NCBI GenBank assembly: GCA_036509255.1
Contig: DATCFY010000033.1
Coordinates: 1-64,000, forward strand
Origin: RYN-230 sp036509255
GTDB taxonomy: Bacteria; Actinomycetota; Actinomycetes; Streptosporangiales; Streptosporangiaceae
Direction: 5' to 3'
Length of the DNA: 64,000 bases
Part shown: positions 32,676 through 41,221 of the stretch, piece by piece
How the letters are laid out: each line of letters begins with the position of its first letter
Numbering within the stretch: the stretch's first letter is position 1
Notes under the pieces: model-generated
The model's database searches: none
What the model was told of the DNA's origin: nothing
Seen by the model: the letters and a program-made list of their open reading frames with translations, nothing else
Program-made: the position numbers and the translations under genes

Positions 32676-35600
32676 CTACGCCCCCGGCAGGGCCTCGTCC
32701 ACCAGATGCTGGTGCTCGGCCTTGTGTGCGGTGGCCGAGCCCACAGCCGGCGGGGCGCTGGCTGGCAGCGTGACCCGGCTGATCGGGCGGCCCAGGATCT
32801 CGGGCAGCTTCAGGGCCATGGTCGGCCAGGCGCCCATGTTGGCGGGCTCCTCCTGGACCCAGATGATCTCTTCCAGGCCCGGGTACTGGCCGAGTTCCGC
32901 GGTCAGCTCCTCGGCGGGAAGCGGGTACAGCCGCTCGACGCGGATGATCGCGGTATCGGTCCGTCCCTCCTCGGCGCGCCGGTGCGCGAGGTCGTAATAC
33001 ACCTTGCCCGAGCAGAGCAGCGCCCGCCGGACGCCCGCCGGGTCCGGGTTCTGCGGATCGCCGATCACCGGGAGGAACGAGCCGGTGGCGAAGTCGGCCG
33101 CGGCCGAGGACGCGTCCTTGAGCCGGAGCATGGACTTCGGCGTGAACACCACCAGCGGGGCCCGCCGCGGTGACAGTGCCTGCCAGCGGAGCAGGTGGAA
33201 GTAGTTGGCTGGGGTGGTCGGCAGCGCGACGGTCATGTTCCCCTGGGCGCACAGGCCGAGGAAGCGCTCGATCCGGGCCGAGGAGTGGTCGGGCCCCTGT
33301 CCCTCGTAACCGTGCGGCAGCAGCAGGACCACGCTGGACTGCTGGCCCCACTTCTGCTCCCCGGCGCTGATGAACTCGTCCAGGATGGTCTGCGCGCCGT
33401 TGATGAAGTCGCCGAACTGGGCTTCCCAGCAGACCAGAGCCTCGGGCCGGGCGACCGAGTAGCCGTACTCGAAGCCGACGGCCGCGAACTCCGACAGCAG
33501 CGAGTCGTAGGCAAGGAACCGGGCGCTGGCCGAGTTGAACTGGCGCAGCGGGGTGTGCTCCGCCCCGGTGTGCCGGTCGACCAGGACCGCGTGCCGCTGG
33601 CCGAACGTGCCGCGGCGGGTGTCCTGGCCCACCAGGCGCACCGGGTGCCCGTCCATCAGCACCGACCCGAACGCGAGCAGTTCCCCGGTCGCCCAGTCGA
33701 TGGCGTTCTGCTCGACCATGGTGGCCCGGCGGGCCAGCAGGGGCTGCAGCCGCGGATGCGGGGTGAAGCCCTCTGGCAGGTTGAGCTGGGTGTCCACGAT
33801 CCGCTTAATGGCCTCTTCGGAGATGGCGGTGGGCACGCTGCGGTGATCGATCGGTTCCAGGGTGGTCTGCGGCCGGACCACCGCGCCGGGGTCCATCGGC
33901 CGCTTGGACGCCTCGCGGGTCTCGGTGAAGGCCCGCTCCAGATGCTGCTGGTAGTCCCGGAGGGCCTGCTCGGCCTCTTCCATGGTGATGTCGCCCCGGC
34001 CGATCAGCGACTCGGTGTAGAGCTTGCGGGTGGATCGCTTCGCGTCGATCAGGTCGTACATCAGCGGCTGCGTGAACGAGGGATTGTCCGCCTCGTTGTG
34101 GCCCCGGCGCCGGTAGCAGATCATGTCGATGACGACGTCCTTACGGAACGTCTGCCGGTAGGCGAAGGCGAGCCGGCCCACCCGGACCACGGCCTCGGGG
34201 TCGTCCCCGTTGACGTGGAAGATCGGCGCCTGGATCATCCGCGCCACGTCCGTGGAGTACACGCTGGAGCGGGATTCCGCGGGCGCGGTGGTGAAGCCCA
34301 CCTGGTTGTTCACCACGATGTGCACGGTCCCGCCGGTGCGGTACCCGCGCAGCTGGGACAGGTTCAGCGTCTCGGCGACCACACCCTGGCCGGCGAACGC
34401 GGCGTCCCCGTGGATCAGGAGGGGCAGCACCGTGAAGCCGGGCTCGCCCCTGTCGATGACGTCCTGCTTGGCCCGGACCACGCCCTCGAGGACTGGGTCA
34501 ACCGCCTCGAGGTGGCTGGGGTTCGCCACCAGGGACGTCGGGATCGAGGTGCCGTCACTGCTCTTGAACACGCCGCTCGCGCCCAGGTGGTACTTCACGT
34601 CACCGGAGCCGTGCGTGCTGCGCGGGTCCAGGTTGCCCTCGAACTCCTGGAAGATCTGCGCGTAGGACTTGCCGATGATGTTGGCCAGCACGTTGAGCCG
34701 GCCCCGGTGGGCCATGCCGACCACGGCCTCGTCCAGCGGGGCCTGGGCGGCCTCGGTGAGAACCGCGTCCACCAGCGGGATCAGTGACTCCGCGCCCTCC
34801 AGGGAGAACCGGCGCTGGCCCACGTACTTGGTCTGCAGGAACATCTCGAACGCCTCGGCCACGTTCAGCCGGGACAGGATCTGCATCTGCTCGTCGTGGC
34901 CGGAGCGGTCGTGCGGCCGTTCGACCCGCGCCTGGATCCAGGCCCGCTCGTCGGGGTTCTGGATGTGCATGTACTCCACGCCGACCGTGCGGCAGTAGGA
35001 GTCCCGCAGCACCCCCAGGATCTCCCGGAGCTTCATCAGCGGCTTGCCGCCGAACCCGCCGGTGGCGAATTCCCGCTCCAGGTCCCACAGGGTCAGGCCG
35101 TGCTGGTTGATGTCCAGGTCGGGGTGCTTGCGCTGCTTGTACTCCAGCGGGTCGGTGTCGGCCATGAGATGGCCGCGGACCCGGTAGGCGTGGATCAGCT
35201 CGTGCACCCGCGCCGACTTGGTGATGTCATCCTCGTGGCCGGCCGGGATGTCCCGCACCCAGCGGATCGGCTCGTAGGGGATCTTCAGCGCCTGGAAGAC
35301 CTCGTCCCAGAAGCCGTCCTCGCCGAGCAGCAGCTGGTGGATCTGGCGCAGGAATTCCCCGGACTGCGCGCCCTGGATGATCCGGTGGTCGTAGGTCGAG
35401 GTGAGCGTGACCGACTTGCTGATGGCCAGCCGGGTCATGGTCTCCTCGGCTGCGCCCTGGTAGGCCGCCGGGTACTCCATCGCGCCGACGCCCACGATGC
35501 AGCCCTGCCCGGCCATCAGCCGCGGCACGGAGTGCTCGGTGCCGATCGTGCCCGGGTTGGTCAGGCTGGTCGTGGTGCCCGCGTAGTCGTCGACGGTGAG

Positions 35601-36569
35601 CTTGCCGGCCCGGGCCCGCCGGACCACGTCCTCGTACGCCATCCAGAACTGGCGGAAGTCCATCGCCTCCGCGGCCTTGACCGCGGGCACCAGGAGCTGG
35701 CGCGAACCGTCCTTGCCGGCCACGTCGATGGCCAGGCCCAGGTTGACGTGCTCGGGTTCGAGGATCGCGGGCTTGCCGTCCAGCTCGGTGTAGGAGTGGT
35801 TCATCGCCGGGACCGCGCCCAGCGCCTTCACCACCGCGAACCCGATCAGGTGGGTGAACGACACCTTGCCGCCCCGGCCGCGGGCCAGGTGGTTGTTGAT
35901 GACGATGCGGTTGTCGATCAGCAGCTTGGCGGGCACCGTCCGGACGCTGGTCGCGGTGGGCACGCTCAGGCTGGCGGCCATGTTGACCGCGGTCCGGGCG
36001 GCCGCCCCGCGGAGCCGGGACGCCTGCGCGCCCGGCGCGGCCTGGCCTGCGCCGGCAGGCGCGGCCGGGGAGGTGGCGGGGACCGAGGGGCCAGCCGGGC
36101 GCGGGGCAGCCGGGCGCGGGGCAGCCGGCGGGGCCGAGGCCGGCGCGCTGGCCTGTCCCGCGGGCCTGGCCTGGGCCGGAGCGGCCGTGCCAGCGTTGTG
36201 GGGCGGTGCGCCGCCCGGGCTGCCGCCGCTGCCCTCCGCGCCGGGGCTGCCGGCCGGGCCGGGCTCGGCCGGCGCGCCGGGCGCGGAGGGCAGGCCCCGC
36301 TGCTCGGCGGCGCGGGCGGCCCCGCTGCCGGCGGGTGGGGAGTAATCGGCGAAGAAATTCCACCAGGCCATGTCCACCGAGCCGGGGTCGGCCAGGTAAC
36401 GCTGGTAGAGCTCGTCCACGAGCCATTCGTTCGGACCGAAGTCCTTGCTGGCCGCGCCCTCGCCGGAATGCTCGTGCGGTGCGCCCTCGCCCGCTCCGGG
36501 TGCGGGACGGCTGGGTGTTGCTTCGCTGAGATCCGCGGACTGCGGCGCCTCAGAAGACACGGCGGACAT
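32676..36569 (-). CDS. kgd: Multifunctional 2-oxoglutarate dehydrogenase/decarboxylase E1 with fused acyltransferase domain (KGD)
   Basis: A TCA-cycle enzyme of about 1297 residues. The N-terminal E1o segment (GPNEWLVDELYQRYLADPGSV) is followed by a Pro/Ala-rich linker, a catalytic E2-type acyltransferase domain (STYDHRIIQGAQSGEFLRQ) and the TPP-dependent E1 domain (HGDAAFAGQGVVAETLNLS, VVNNQVGFTT). This fusion, lacking a lipoyl domain, is characteristic of actinobacteria, where GarA/OdhI-type FHA proteins inhibit it. The Pro/Ala linker is long (about residues 85-160). ATG 36569 follows GGAAGAGGGCG; a GTG at 36599 is an alternative. The small downstream gene at 32493 follows after 3 nt. Confidence 0.93.
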   Translation of the reverse strand: MSAVSSEAPQSADLSEATPSRPAPGAGEGAPHEHSGEGAASKDFGPNEWLVDELYQRYLADPGSVDMAWWNFFADYSPPAGSGAARAAEQRGLPSAPGAPAEPGPAGSPGAEGSGGSPGGAPPHNAGTAAPAQARPAGQASAPASAPPAAPRPAAPRPAGPSVPATSPAAPAGAGQAAPGAQASRLRGAAARTAVNMAASLSVPTATSVRTVPAKLLIDNRIVINNHLARGRGGKVSFTHLIGFAVVKALGAVPAMNHSYTELDGKPAILEPEHVNLGLAIDVAGKDGSRQLLVPAVKAAEAMDFRQFWMAYEDVVRRARAGKLTVDDYAGTTTSLTNPGTIGTEHSVPRLMAGQGCIVGVGAMEYPAAYQGAAEETMTRLAISKSVTLTSTYDHRIIQGAQSGEFLRQIHQLLLGEDGFWDEVFQALKIPYEPIRWVRDIPAGHEDDITKSARVHELIHAYRVRGHLMADTDPLEYKQRKHPDLDINQHGLTLWDLEREFATGGFGGKPLMKLREILGVLRDSYCRTVGVEYMHIQNPDERAWIQARVERPHDRSGHDEQMQILSRLNVAEAFEMFLQTKYVGQRRFSLEGAESLIPLVDAVLTEAAQAPLDEAVVGMAHRGRLNVLANIIGKSYAQIFQEFEGNLDPRSTHGSGDVKYHLGASGVFKSSDGTSIPTSLVANPSHLEAVDPVLEGVVRAKQDVIDRGEPGFTVLPLLIHGDAAFAGQGVVAETLNLSQLRGYRTGGTVHIVVNNQVGFTTAPAESRSSVYSTDVARMIQAPIFHVNGDDPEAVVRVGRLAFAYRQTFRKDVVIDMICYRRRGHNEADNPSFTQPLMYDLIDAKRSTRKLYTESLIGRGDITMEEAEQALRDYQQHLERAFTETREASKRPMDPGAVVRPQTTLEPIDHRSVPTAISEEAIKRIVDTQLNLPEGFTPHPRLQPLLARRATMVEQNAIDWATGELLAFGSVLMDGHPVRLVGQDTRRGTFGQRHAVLVDRHTGAEHTPLRQFNSASARFLAYDSLLSEFAAVGFEYGYSVARPEALVCWEAQFGDFINGAQTILDEFISAGEQKWGQQSSVVLLLPHGYEGQGPDHSSARIERFLGLCAQGNMTVALPTTPANYFHLLRWQALSPRRAPLVVFTPKSMLRLKDASSAAADFATGSFLPVIGDPQNPDPAGVRRALLCSGKVYYDLAHRRAEEGRTDTAIIRVERLYPLPAEELTAELGQYPGLEEIIWVQEEPANMGAWPTMALKLPEILGRPISRVTLPASAPPAVGSATAHKAEHQHLVDEALPGA

Positions 36570-36653
36570 CGCCCTCTTCCGATGTTGGATTTCTGTCACT
36601 CCACGGCCTCCCAGGCTACCGCCGCGGCAGGGCCCCGGGGTCGGGCCACACGC

Positions 36654-37607
36654 TCATGATCGCGCGGACATGCGGTCCCTGTCATGCGGTGAGAGCCAGT
36701 TCACATACGGTCCCTTGGGCACGATGCGGCTCGGATTGATCCAATCCTGGGTCTGGTAGTAGTGCCGCTTGATCTGATCGAAGTCCGTCGTGTCGCCGAA
36801 ACCCGGTAGCTGGTAGAGGTCCCGCGCGTAACCCCACAGCCCCGGGTAGTCCACCAGCCGGTGCAGGTTGCACTTGTAATGGGTGTGATAGACGGCATCG
36901 AAACGGGCCAATGTTGGATATAGCCGCACATCTGCCTCGGTGATATTGCTGCCCAGCAGGAACCTGCGCCTGGTCAGCCGTTCCTCTAGCGCGCTCAGCG
37001 TGCTGAACAGCGCGTCGAATGCCTCCTCGTACGCCGCCTGGCTGGTGGCCAGCCCTGCCTTGTAGACCCCGTTGTTGACCGCGTGGTAGATCAGCGTGCT
37101 CAGCGCGTCGATCTCGGCCCGCCGCGGCACCGGGTACAGGTCGGGCGCGCCGGGCCGGTGGTACCCGCGGAACTCGGTCTCGAACGTGACCGTGATCTGC
37201 TGGAAGTCGTTCTCCACGATGCGCTGGCTGCGGGTGTCCCACACGAACGGGACGGTGAACCGGCCCCGGTAGCCGGGGTCGGTGGTCTGGTAGAGGTCGG
37301 AGACGAACCGGGCCCCGCTGACCGGGTCCACCCCGCCGCTGGAGGCCGGGAAGCGCCAGCCGCGCTCGTCCCGGATCGGATCCACCAGGCTGAGCCCGAT
37401 GACCCGCTCCAGCCCGAGCAGCCTGCGCACGATCAGCGAACGATGCGCCCACGGGTCGGCCAGGGAGGCATACAGCTGGTAGCGCCCCGGTTCTGCCAGG
37501 TACCCGCTCGATCCATCGCCCGTGATCCGCGTGGCGAACACGTTCGCCGGGCGGACGAAGCCGCCCGAAGGCAGGACCTCAGGGCCAGTGTCGGGAGTAA
37601 CTGGCAT
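36654..37607 (-). CDS. Glutathionyl-hydroquinone reductase-like (ECM4/YqjG) protein lacking the active Cys
   Basis: A 317-residue GST-superfamily protein of the ECM4/YqjG group: thioredoxin-like N-terminus with PWAHRSLIVRRLLGLE, LYQTTDPGYRGRFTVPFVWD, IVENDFQQI, and a C-terminal helical domain with LGSNITEADVRLYPTLARFD. Where the family has the catalytic Cys (CPWAHR), this protein has Asp51 (ADPWAHR). Actinobacteria use mycothiol rather than glutathione, so both substrate and chemistry are uncertain. ATG 37607 follows a strong AGGAGGGAGGATA ribosome binding site. Confidence 0.83.
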   Translation of the reverse strand: MPVTPDTGPEVLPSGGFVRPANVFATRITGDGSSGYLAEPGRYQLYASLADPWAHRSLIVRRLLGLERVIGLSLVDPIRDERGWRFPASSGGVDPVSGARFVSDLYQTTDPGYRGRFTVPFVWDTRSQRIVENDFQQITVTFETEFRGYHRPGAPDLYPVPRRAEIDALSTLIYHAVNNGVYKAGLATSQAAYEEAFDALFSTLSALEERLTRRRFLLGSNITEADVRLYPTLARFDAVYHTHYKCNLHRLVDYPGLWGYARDLYQLPGFGDTTDFDQIKRHYYQTQDWINPSRIVPKGPYVNWLSPHDRDRMSARS

Positions 37608-37940
37608 TATCCTCCCTCCTGCCGGCTGCAGCATCTGCGTCCGATTTGTCAGCAGATGATGGCCGGCCTGGTGGCCTGGCGGAAGAGGTGCCGCCAAGCT
37701 GCGGGCGAGGGCACAAACCGCACCGGCTCAGTGGCTAGCATCGCACTCGTAGGCACTGCGTTTCCCGCAGAGGCCCAGGCCGGGTTCCCCGGTGAGGCCA
37801 GGGCCGGTCCCAGAGGGACAGCTGGACGGCCCGGCACTGGGGTGGCGGCTAAGGACGGGTTAAGGCCAGTTCGCGCCGGCGCGGTACGCGGGATTCTGGA
37901 AGAGCGCCGGGCCGGGCACTCTGGGAGAGAGGCGGACGGG
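37608..37940. other. Intergenic region between the ECM4-like and DedA genes
   Basis: A 333-bp gap between divergent genes. Near its left end an interrupted inverted repeat (CATCTGC at about 37632, GCAGATG at 37652) within outer GCCGGC copies can form a hairpin upstream of the ECM4-like gene. The remaining sequence reads through open frames but shows no recognisable protein. Confidence 0.35.
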
Positions 37941-38603
37941 GTGTCCTCTATCACCAATGAGCTGGCCCGGCTCAGCGGCCCGGTGGCGCTGCTGCTGATG
38001 GGCGCCCTGGTCTTCGGGGAGACCGCGGTCTTCCTGGGATTCGTTATCCCGGGGGAGACGGCGGCCGTGCTCGGCGGCGTGCTGGCCAGCCGGGGCCGGG
38101 TTTCTCTTCCGCTGCTGATCGTCGTGGTCGTCGTGGCCGCCGTGACCGGGCCGCTGGTCGGCTACGAGATAGGCCGGCACCTGGGCAGCCGGGTGATCGC
38201 CGCGCGCCGGATGCACCGGGTGGCGGCCGGCATGGACCGGGCCCAGGCGGTGCTGCGGCGGCGGGGCGGGCTGGCCGTGCTGCTCGGCCGGTTCGTCGCG
38301 GTGCTGCGCGCCCTGATGCCCGCGGTCGCCGGCACCACCCGGATGCCCTACCGCACCTTCCTGTTCTATAACGTGCTCGGCGGGATCATCTGGGGGGTCG
38401 GTTACTGCCTGCTCGGCTACGCAGCCGGCTCCGCGTACGCGGCGATCGAGCGCACCGTCGGCACCGGCGTGGCCGTCGCGGTGGCGGTCGTGGTGGTCGT
38501 CGCGGCGGCGTTCTGGGCCATCCGGCGGCACCGCCGCGAGGAGGCCGAGTTCCTCGAGGAGCCCGCCATCCCGGACCCGGCGGGCCCGGAAGGCCCCCGC
38601 TGA
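37941..38603 (+). CDS. DedA/VTT-family membrane protein
   Basis: A 220-residue protein with about five to six hydrophobic segments. The start (LARLSGPVALLLMGALVFGETAVFLGFVIPGETAAVLGG) and GRFVAVLRALMPAVAGTTRMPYRTFLFYNVLGGIIWG carry the conserved DedA F/G-R-x-x-P-x(5)-G pattern. Members maintain membrane potential and flip lipids or polyprenyl phosphates. GTG 37941 is preceded by GGAGAGAGGCGG. A short charged tail is predicted to be cytosolic. Confidence 0.88.
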   Translation: MSSITNELARLSGPVALLLMGALVFGETAVFLGFVIPGETAAVLGGVLASRGRVSLPLLIVVVVVAAVTGPLVGYEIGRHLGSRVIAARRMHRVAAGMDRAQAVLRRRGGLAVLLGRFVAVLRALMPAVAGTTRMPYRTFLFYNVLGGIIWGVGYCLLGYAAGSAYAAIERTVGTGVAVAVAVVVVVAAAFWAIRRHRREEAEFLEEPAIPDPAGPEGPR

Positions 38604-38762
38604 GCCCGATGTGTTCCTTTTGTCCACCGGTGTTGACCAGGTCCCGGTTGCTCCGGGCTACTAAATCAGCACGCAGGGAAGATTTCCTCCCCCAGCCCGG
38701 ATCGCGTCATGCGGGCCCAGGCCGGCCCTTGCCTAGCATGGGTAATCAGGAGGTGGCGGAAA

Positions 38763-39137
38763 GTGCGCGAGTTCGGTGAGCTCGAGTCCGCGATCATGGA
38801 TGTCGTTTGGGTGAGTGACCGGGCGTACTTAGTACGGGAGGTCCGCGAGCGGCTCTCCTATAACCGCCCACTCGCCTACACGACCGTGATGACGGTCATG
38901 AATATCTTGTACGGCAAGGGTGTGCTGTGCCGGGAGAAGCACGGCCGCGCCTGGCGCTACTGGCCTGCGGAGTCCCGCGAGGAGCACGACGCCAGGCTGA
39001 TGGCGGAGGTGCTCCGCTCCGGCGGGAACGAGCGCATCACGATGATGCGGTTCGTCGAGCGGGTCAGCGACGAGGAGCGGGAAAGCCTGCGCAACGCCGT
39101 CCTGCACATGAACGAGCGGCGGCTGGAAGCCTCGTAA
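38763..39137 (+). CDS. BlaI/MecI/CopY-family transcriptional repressor
   Basis: A 124-residue winged-helix repressor beginning VREFGELESAIMDVVW, with TVMTVMNILYGKGVLCREKHGRAWRYWP as recognition helix and wing and a C-terminal helical dimer domain. GTG 38763 follows AGGAGG. In actinobacteria such repressors control beta-lactamase, respiration or metal genes and are often cleaved by a BlaR-type protease; no such protease gene is adjacent. A 13-bp palindrome lies inside the gene. Confidence 0.88.
   Translation: MREFGELESAIMDVVWVSDRAYLVREVRERLSYNRPLAYTTVMTVMNILYGKGVLCREKHGRAWRYWPAESREEHDARLMAEVLRSGGNERITMMRFVERVSDEERESLRNAVLHMNERRLEAS
38824..38836. promoter_or_regulatory. 13-bp palindrome within the blaI-like gene
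   Basis: CGTACT-T-AGTACG is an AT-richer perfect palindrome 61 bp inside the coding region. BlaI-type operators are TACTACA/TGTAGTA palindromes with a related half site, so an intragenic self-operator is possible but unproven. Confidence 0.3.
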
Positions 39138-39149
39138 CCGCATTGCTGC

Positions 39150-39968
39150 TCAGCTCGCCGCGGGGCCGAACACATCCTCGCGGCGGTGCTGGAGGCAGGG
39201 CAGCGTGTCCCGGACCTTCGCGGTCAGCGCGGTGTCTACCTCGCCGACCGCCAGCCCCGGGAACGGGCCCAGGTCCAGCCGGACGGTACCCATCGGGTCG
39301 ACCAGCATGCTCCGGCCGATCCCGGTCGGGGCGCGGGTCCGGGGTGACTCCGGATCAGGCACCTGTCCCGCGGCGGCTACCCAGACCGTGTTCTCGATCG
39401 CGCGGGCCCGCACCAGGGTGACCCAGTGCTCCTCCTTGAACAGGCCGGCCGCCCAGGCAGCCGGGACCACGAGCAGGTCGGCGCCCTGGGCCACCAGGCT
39501 GCGGGCCAGCTCGGGAAAGCGGATGTCGTAACAGGTCAGCAGGCCCACGCGGAGCCCCGCGAGGTCGGCGACGACCGGCGTGGACCCCGGGGCGACCACC
39601 TTGGACTCGGTCTCGCCGAGTGAGTCGAACAGATGGATCTTGCGGTACGCCGCCACCCGCTGCCCGGCCGCGTCGTAGCCGACCGCGGTGTTGTACACCC
39701 GGCCGTCCGGCGCGGGCTCGAATACCCCCGCGACCAGGGCTACCTCTGCTTCGCGGGCCGCGCCGGCCAGTCCGGCGCCGAACGGGCCGTCCAGCGGCTC
39801 CGCCACCGCCTGCAAATCTGTGCCGAACCGGGCCTGCGTCGCCTCCGGGAACACGGCCAGCGCCGCGCCACCCCTGGCGGCCTCGCCGAGCGCGGCGCGG
39901 ACCCGGGCGAGGTTTACCGCCGGGTCCGGGCTGACTGGCAGCTGGCCGAGCGCGATCGGAATCCGCAT
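39150..39968 (-). CDS. Carbon-nitrogen hydrolase (nitrilase superfamily)
   Basis: A 272-residue amidase-type hydrolase with the Glu-Lys-Cys triad: Glu in AVFPEATQARF, Lys in YRKIHLFDSLGE, Cys in LLTCYDIRFPELAR. It resembles Nit1/omega-amidase-type proteins that remove damaged metabolites (deaminated glutathione-like or ketoglutaramate). The ATG at 39968 gives MRIPIALGQLPVS, a standard start. It converges with the blaI-like gene with only 12 bp between stops. Confidence 0.9.
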   Translation of the reverse strand: MRIPIALGQLPVSPDPAVNLARVRAALGEAARGGAALAVFPEATQARFGTDLQAVAEPLDGPFGAGLAGAAREAEVALVAGVFEPAPDGRVYNTAVGYDAAGQRVAAYRKIHLFDSLGETESKVVAPGSTPVVADLAGLRVGLLTCYDIRFPELARSLVAQGADLLVVPAAWAAGLFKEEHWVTLVRARAIENTVWVAAAGQVPDPESPRTRAPTGIGRSMLVDPMGTVRLDLGPFPGLAVGEVDTALTAKVRDTLPCLQHRREDVFGPAAS

Positions 39969-40054
39969 GGGCGCAGCGTAATTCACGAAGCCCCGGCGCG
40001 GCAGCGGCCGGCTGGAGCGGACGGGCTGGCCGCGACGTGTGATCTCATGGCGGT

Positions 40055-41221
40055 GTGGACCGACCATTGCTGAACCGCCGGCTCACCGGCATGGGCACGA
40101 CGATCTTCGCCGAGATGTCGGCACTGGCCCTGGCGACCGGGTCGGTCAACCTCGGCCAGGGCTTCCCGGACACCGACGGCCCAGCCGAGATCGCCGCCGC
40201 GGCCGCCGCGGCGATCCTCGAAGGACGGGGCAACCAGTACCCCCCTGGCCCGGGCATCCCCGAGCTCCGGCACGCGGTCGCCGCCCACCAGAAGCGCTTC
40301 TACGGCGTGGACGTGGACCCGGACCGGGAGGTCCTGGTCACCGCGGGCGCCACCGAGGCGATCGCTGCCGCACTGATCGCGCTCCTGGAGCCGGGCGACG
40401 AGGCCATCGCGTTCGAGCCCTACTACGACTCCTACGCCGCCTGCGTGGCCATGGCGGGCGCCACCCGGGTCCCGGTCACCCTGCGGCCGCCCGGGTTCCG
40501 CCCCGACCTCGAAGCGCTGCGGGCCGCCATCACCCCGCGCACCCGGCTGCTGCTGCTGAACACGCCGCACAACCCCACCGGGGCGGTCTTCACCCGGGCG
40601 GAGCTCACCGGGATCGCCGCGCTGGCCTGCGAGCACGATCTGCTGGTGGTTTCCGACGAGGTGTATGAGCACCTCGTCTTCGAGGGCGAGCACATCCCCA
40701 TCGCCACCCTGCCTGGGATGCGCGAGCGCACCGTGACGATCAGCTCGGCGGCCAAGACGTTCTCGTTCACCGGCTGGAAGATCGGCTGGGTGACCGGCAC
40801 CCCGGAGCTGGTCACCGCGGTGCGCACCGTCAAGCAGTTCCTCACCTACGTCACCGGCGGCCCGTTCCAGTACGCGGTGGCCCAGGCGCTCGCTCTCCCT
40901 GATTCCTACTTCGCCTCGATCAGCGCGGATCTGCGTGCCAAGCGTGACCTGCTCTGCGCCGGCCTCGCCGACGTGGGGTTCGAGGTGTACCGGCCGGCCG
41001 GCACCTACTTCGTGACCACGGACGTGCGGCCGCTGGGTGAGCCGGACGGGATGGAGTTCTGCCGCGAACTGCCCGCCCGCGCGGGTGTGGTCGCCATCCC
41101 CAGCTCTGTGTTCTACGACAACGCTGAGGCGGGACGGTCCCAGGTCAGGTTCGCCTTCTGCAAGAAGCCGGAAGTGCTGCGCGAGGCGCTGGCCCGCCTG
41201 GCCCGCCGGGGCCTTGCCTAG
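40055..41221 (+). CDS. PLP-dependent aminotransferase (kynurenine/methionine/DapC type)
   Basis: A 388-residue class I/II aminotransferase. VNLGQGFPDTDGP, NTPHNPTGAVFTR, VVSDEVYEHLVFEG and the PLP Lys in SSAAKTFSFTGWKIGW match the YbdL/kynurenine-aminotransferase group; actinobacterial members are sometimes named DapC. GTG start at 40055. The C-terminus overlaps the serpin gene by 8 bp if that gene uses TTG 41214. Confidence 0.88.
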   Translation: MDRPLLNRRLTGMGTTIFAEMSALALATGSVNLGQGFPDTDGPAEIAAAAAAAILEGRGNQYPPGPGIPELRHAVAAHQKRFYGVDVDPDREVLVTAGATEAIAAALIALLEPGDEAIAFEPYYDSYAACVAMAGATRVPVTLRPPGFRPDLEALRAAITPRTRLLLLNTPHNPTGAVFTRAELTGIAALACEHDLLVVSDEVYEHLVFEGEHIPIATLPGMRERTVTISSAAKTFSFTGWKIGWVTGTPELVTAVRTVKQFLTYVTGGPFQYAVAQALALPDSYFASISADLRAKRDLLCAGLADVGFEVYRPAGTYFVTTDVRPLGEPDGMEFCRELPARAGVVAIPSSVFYDNAEAGRSQVRFAFCKKPEVLREALARLARRGLA

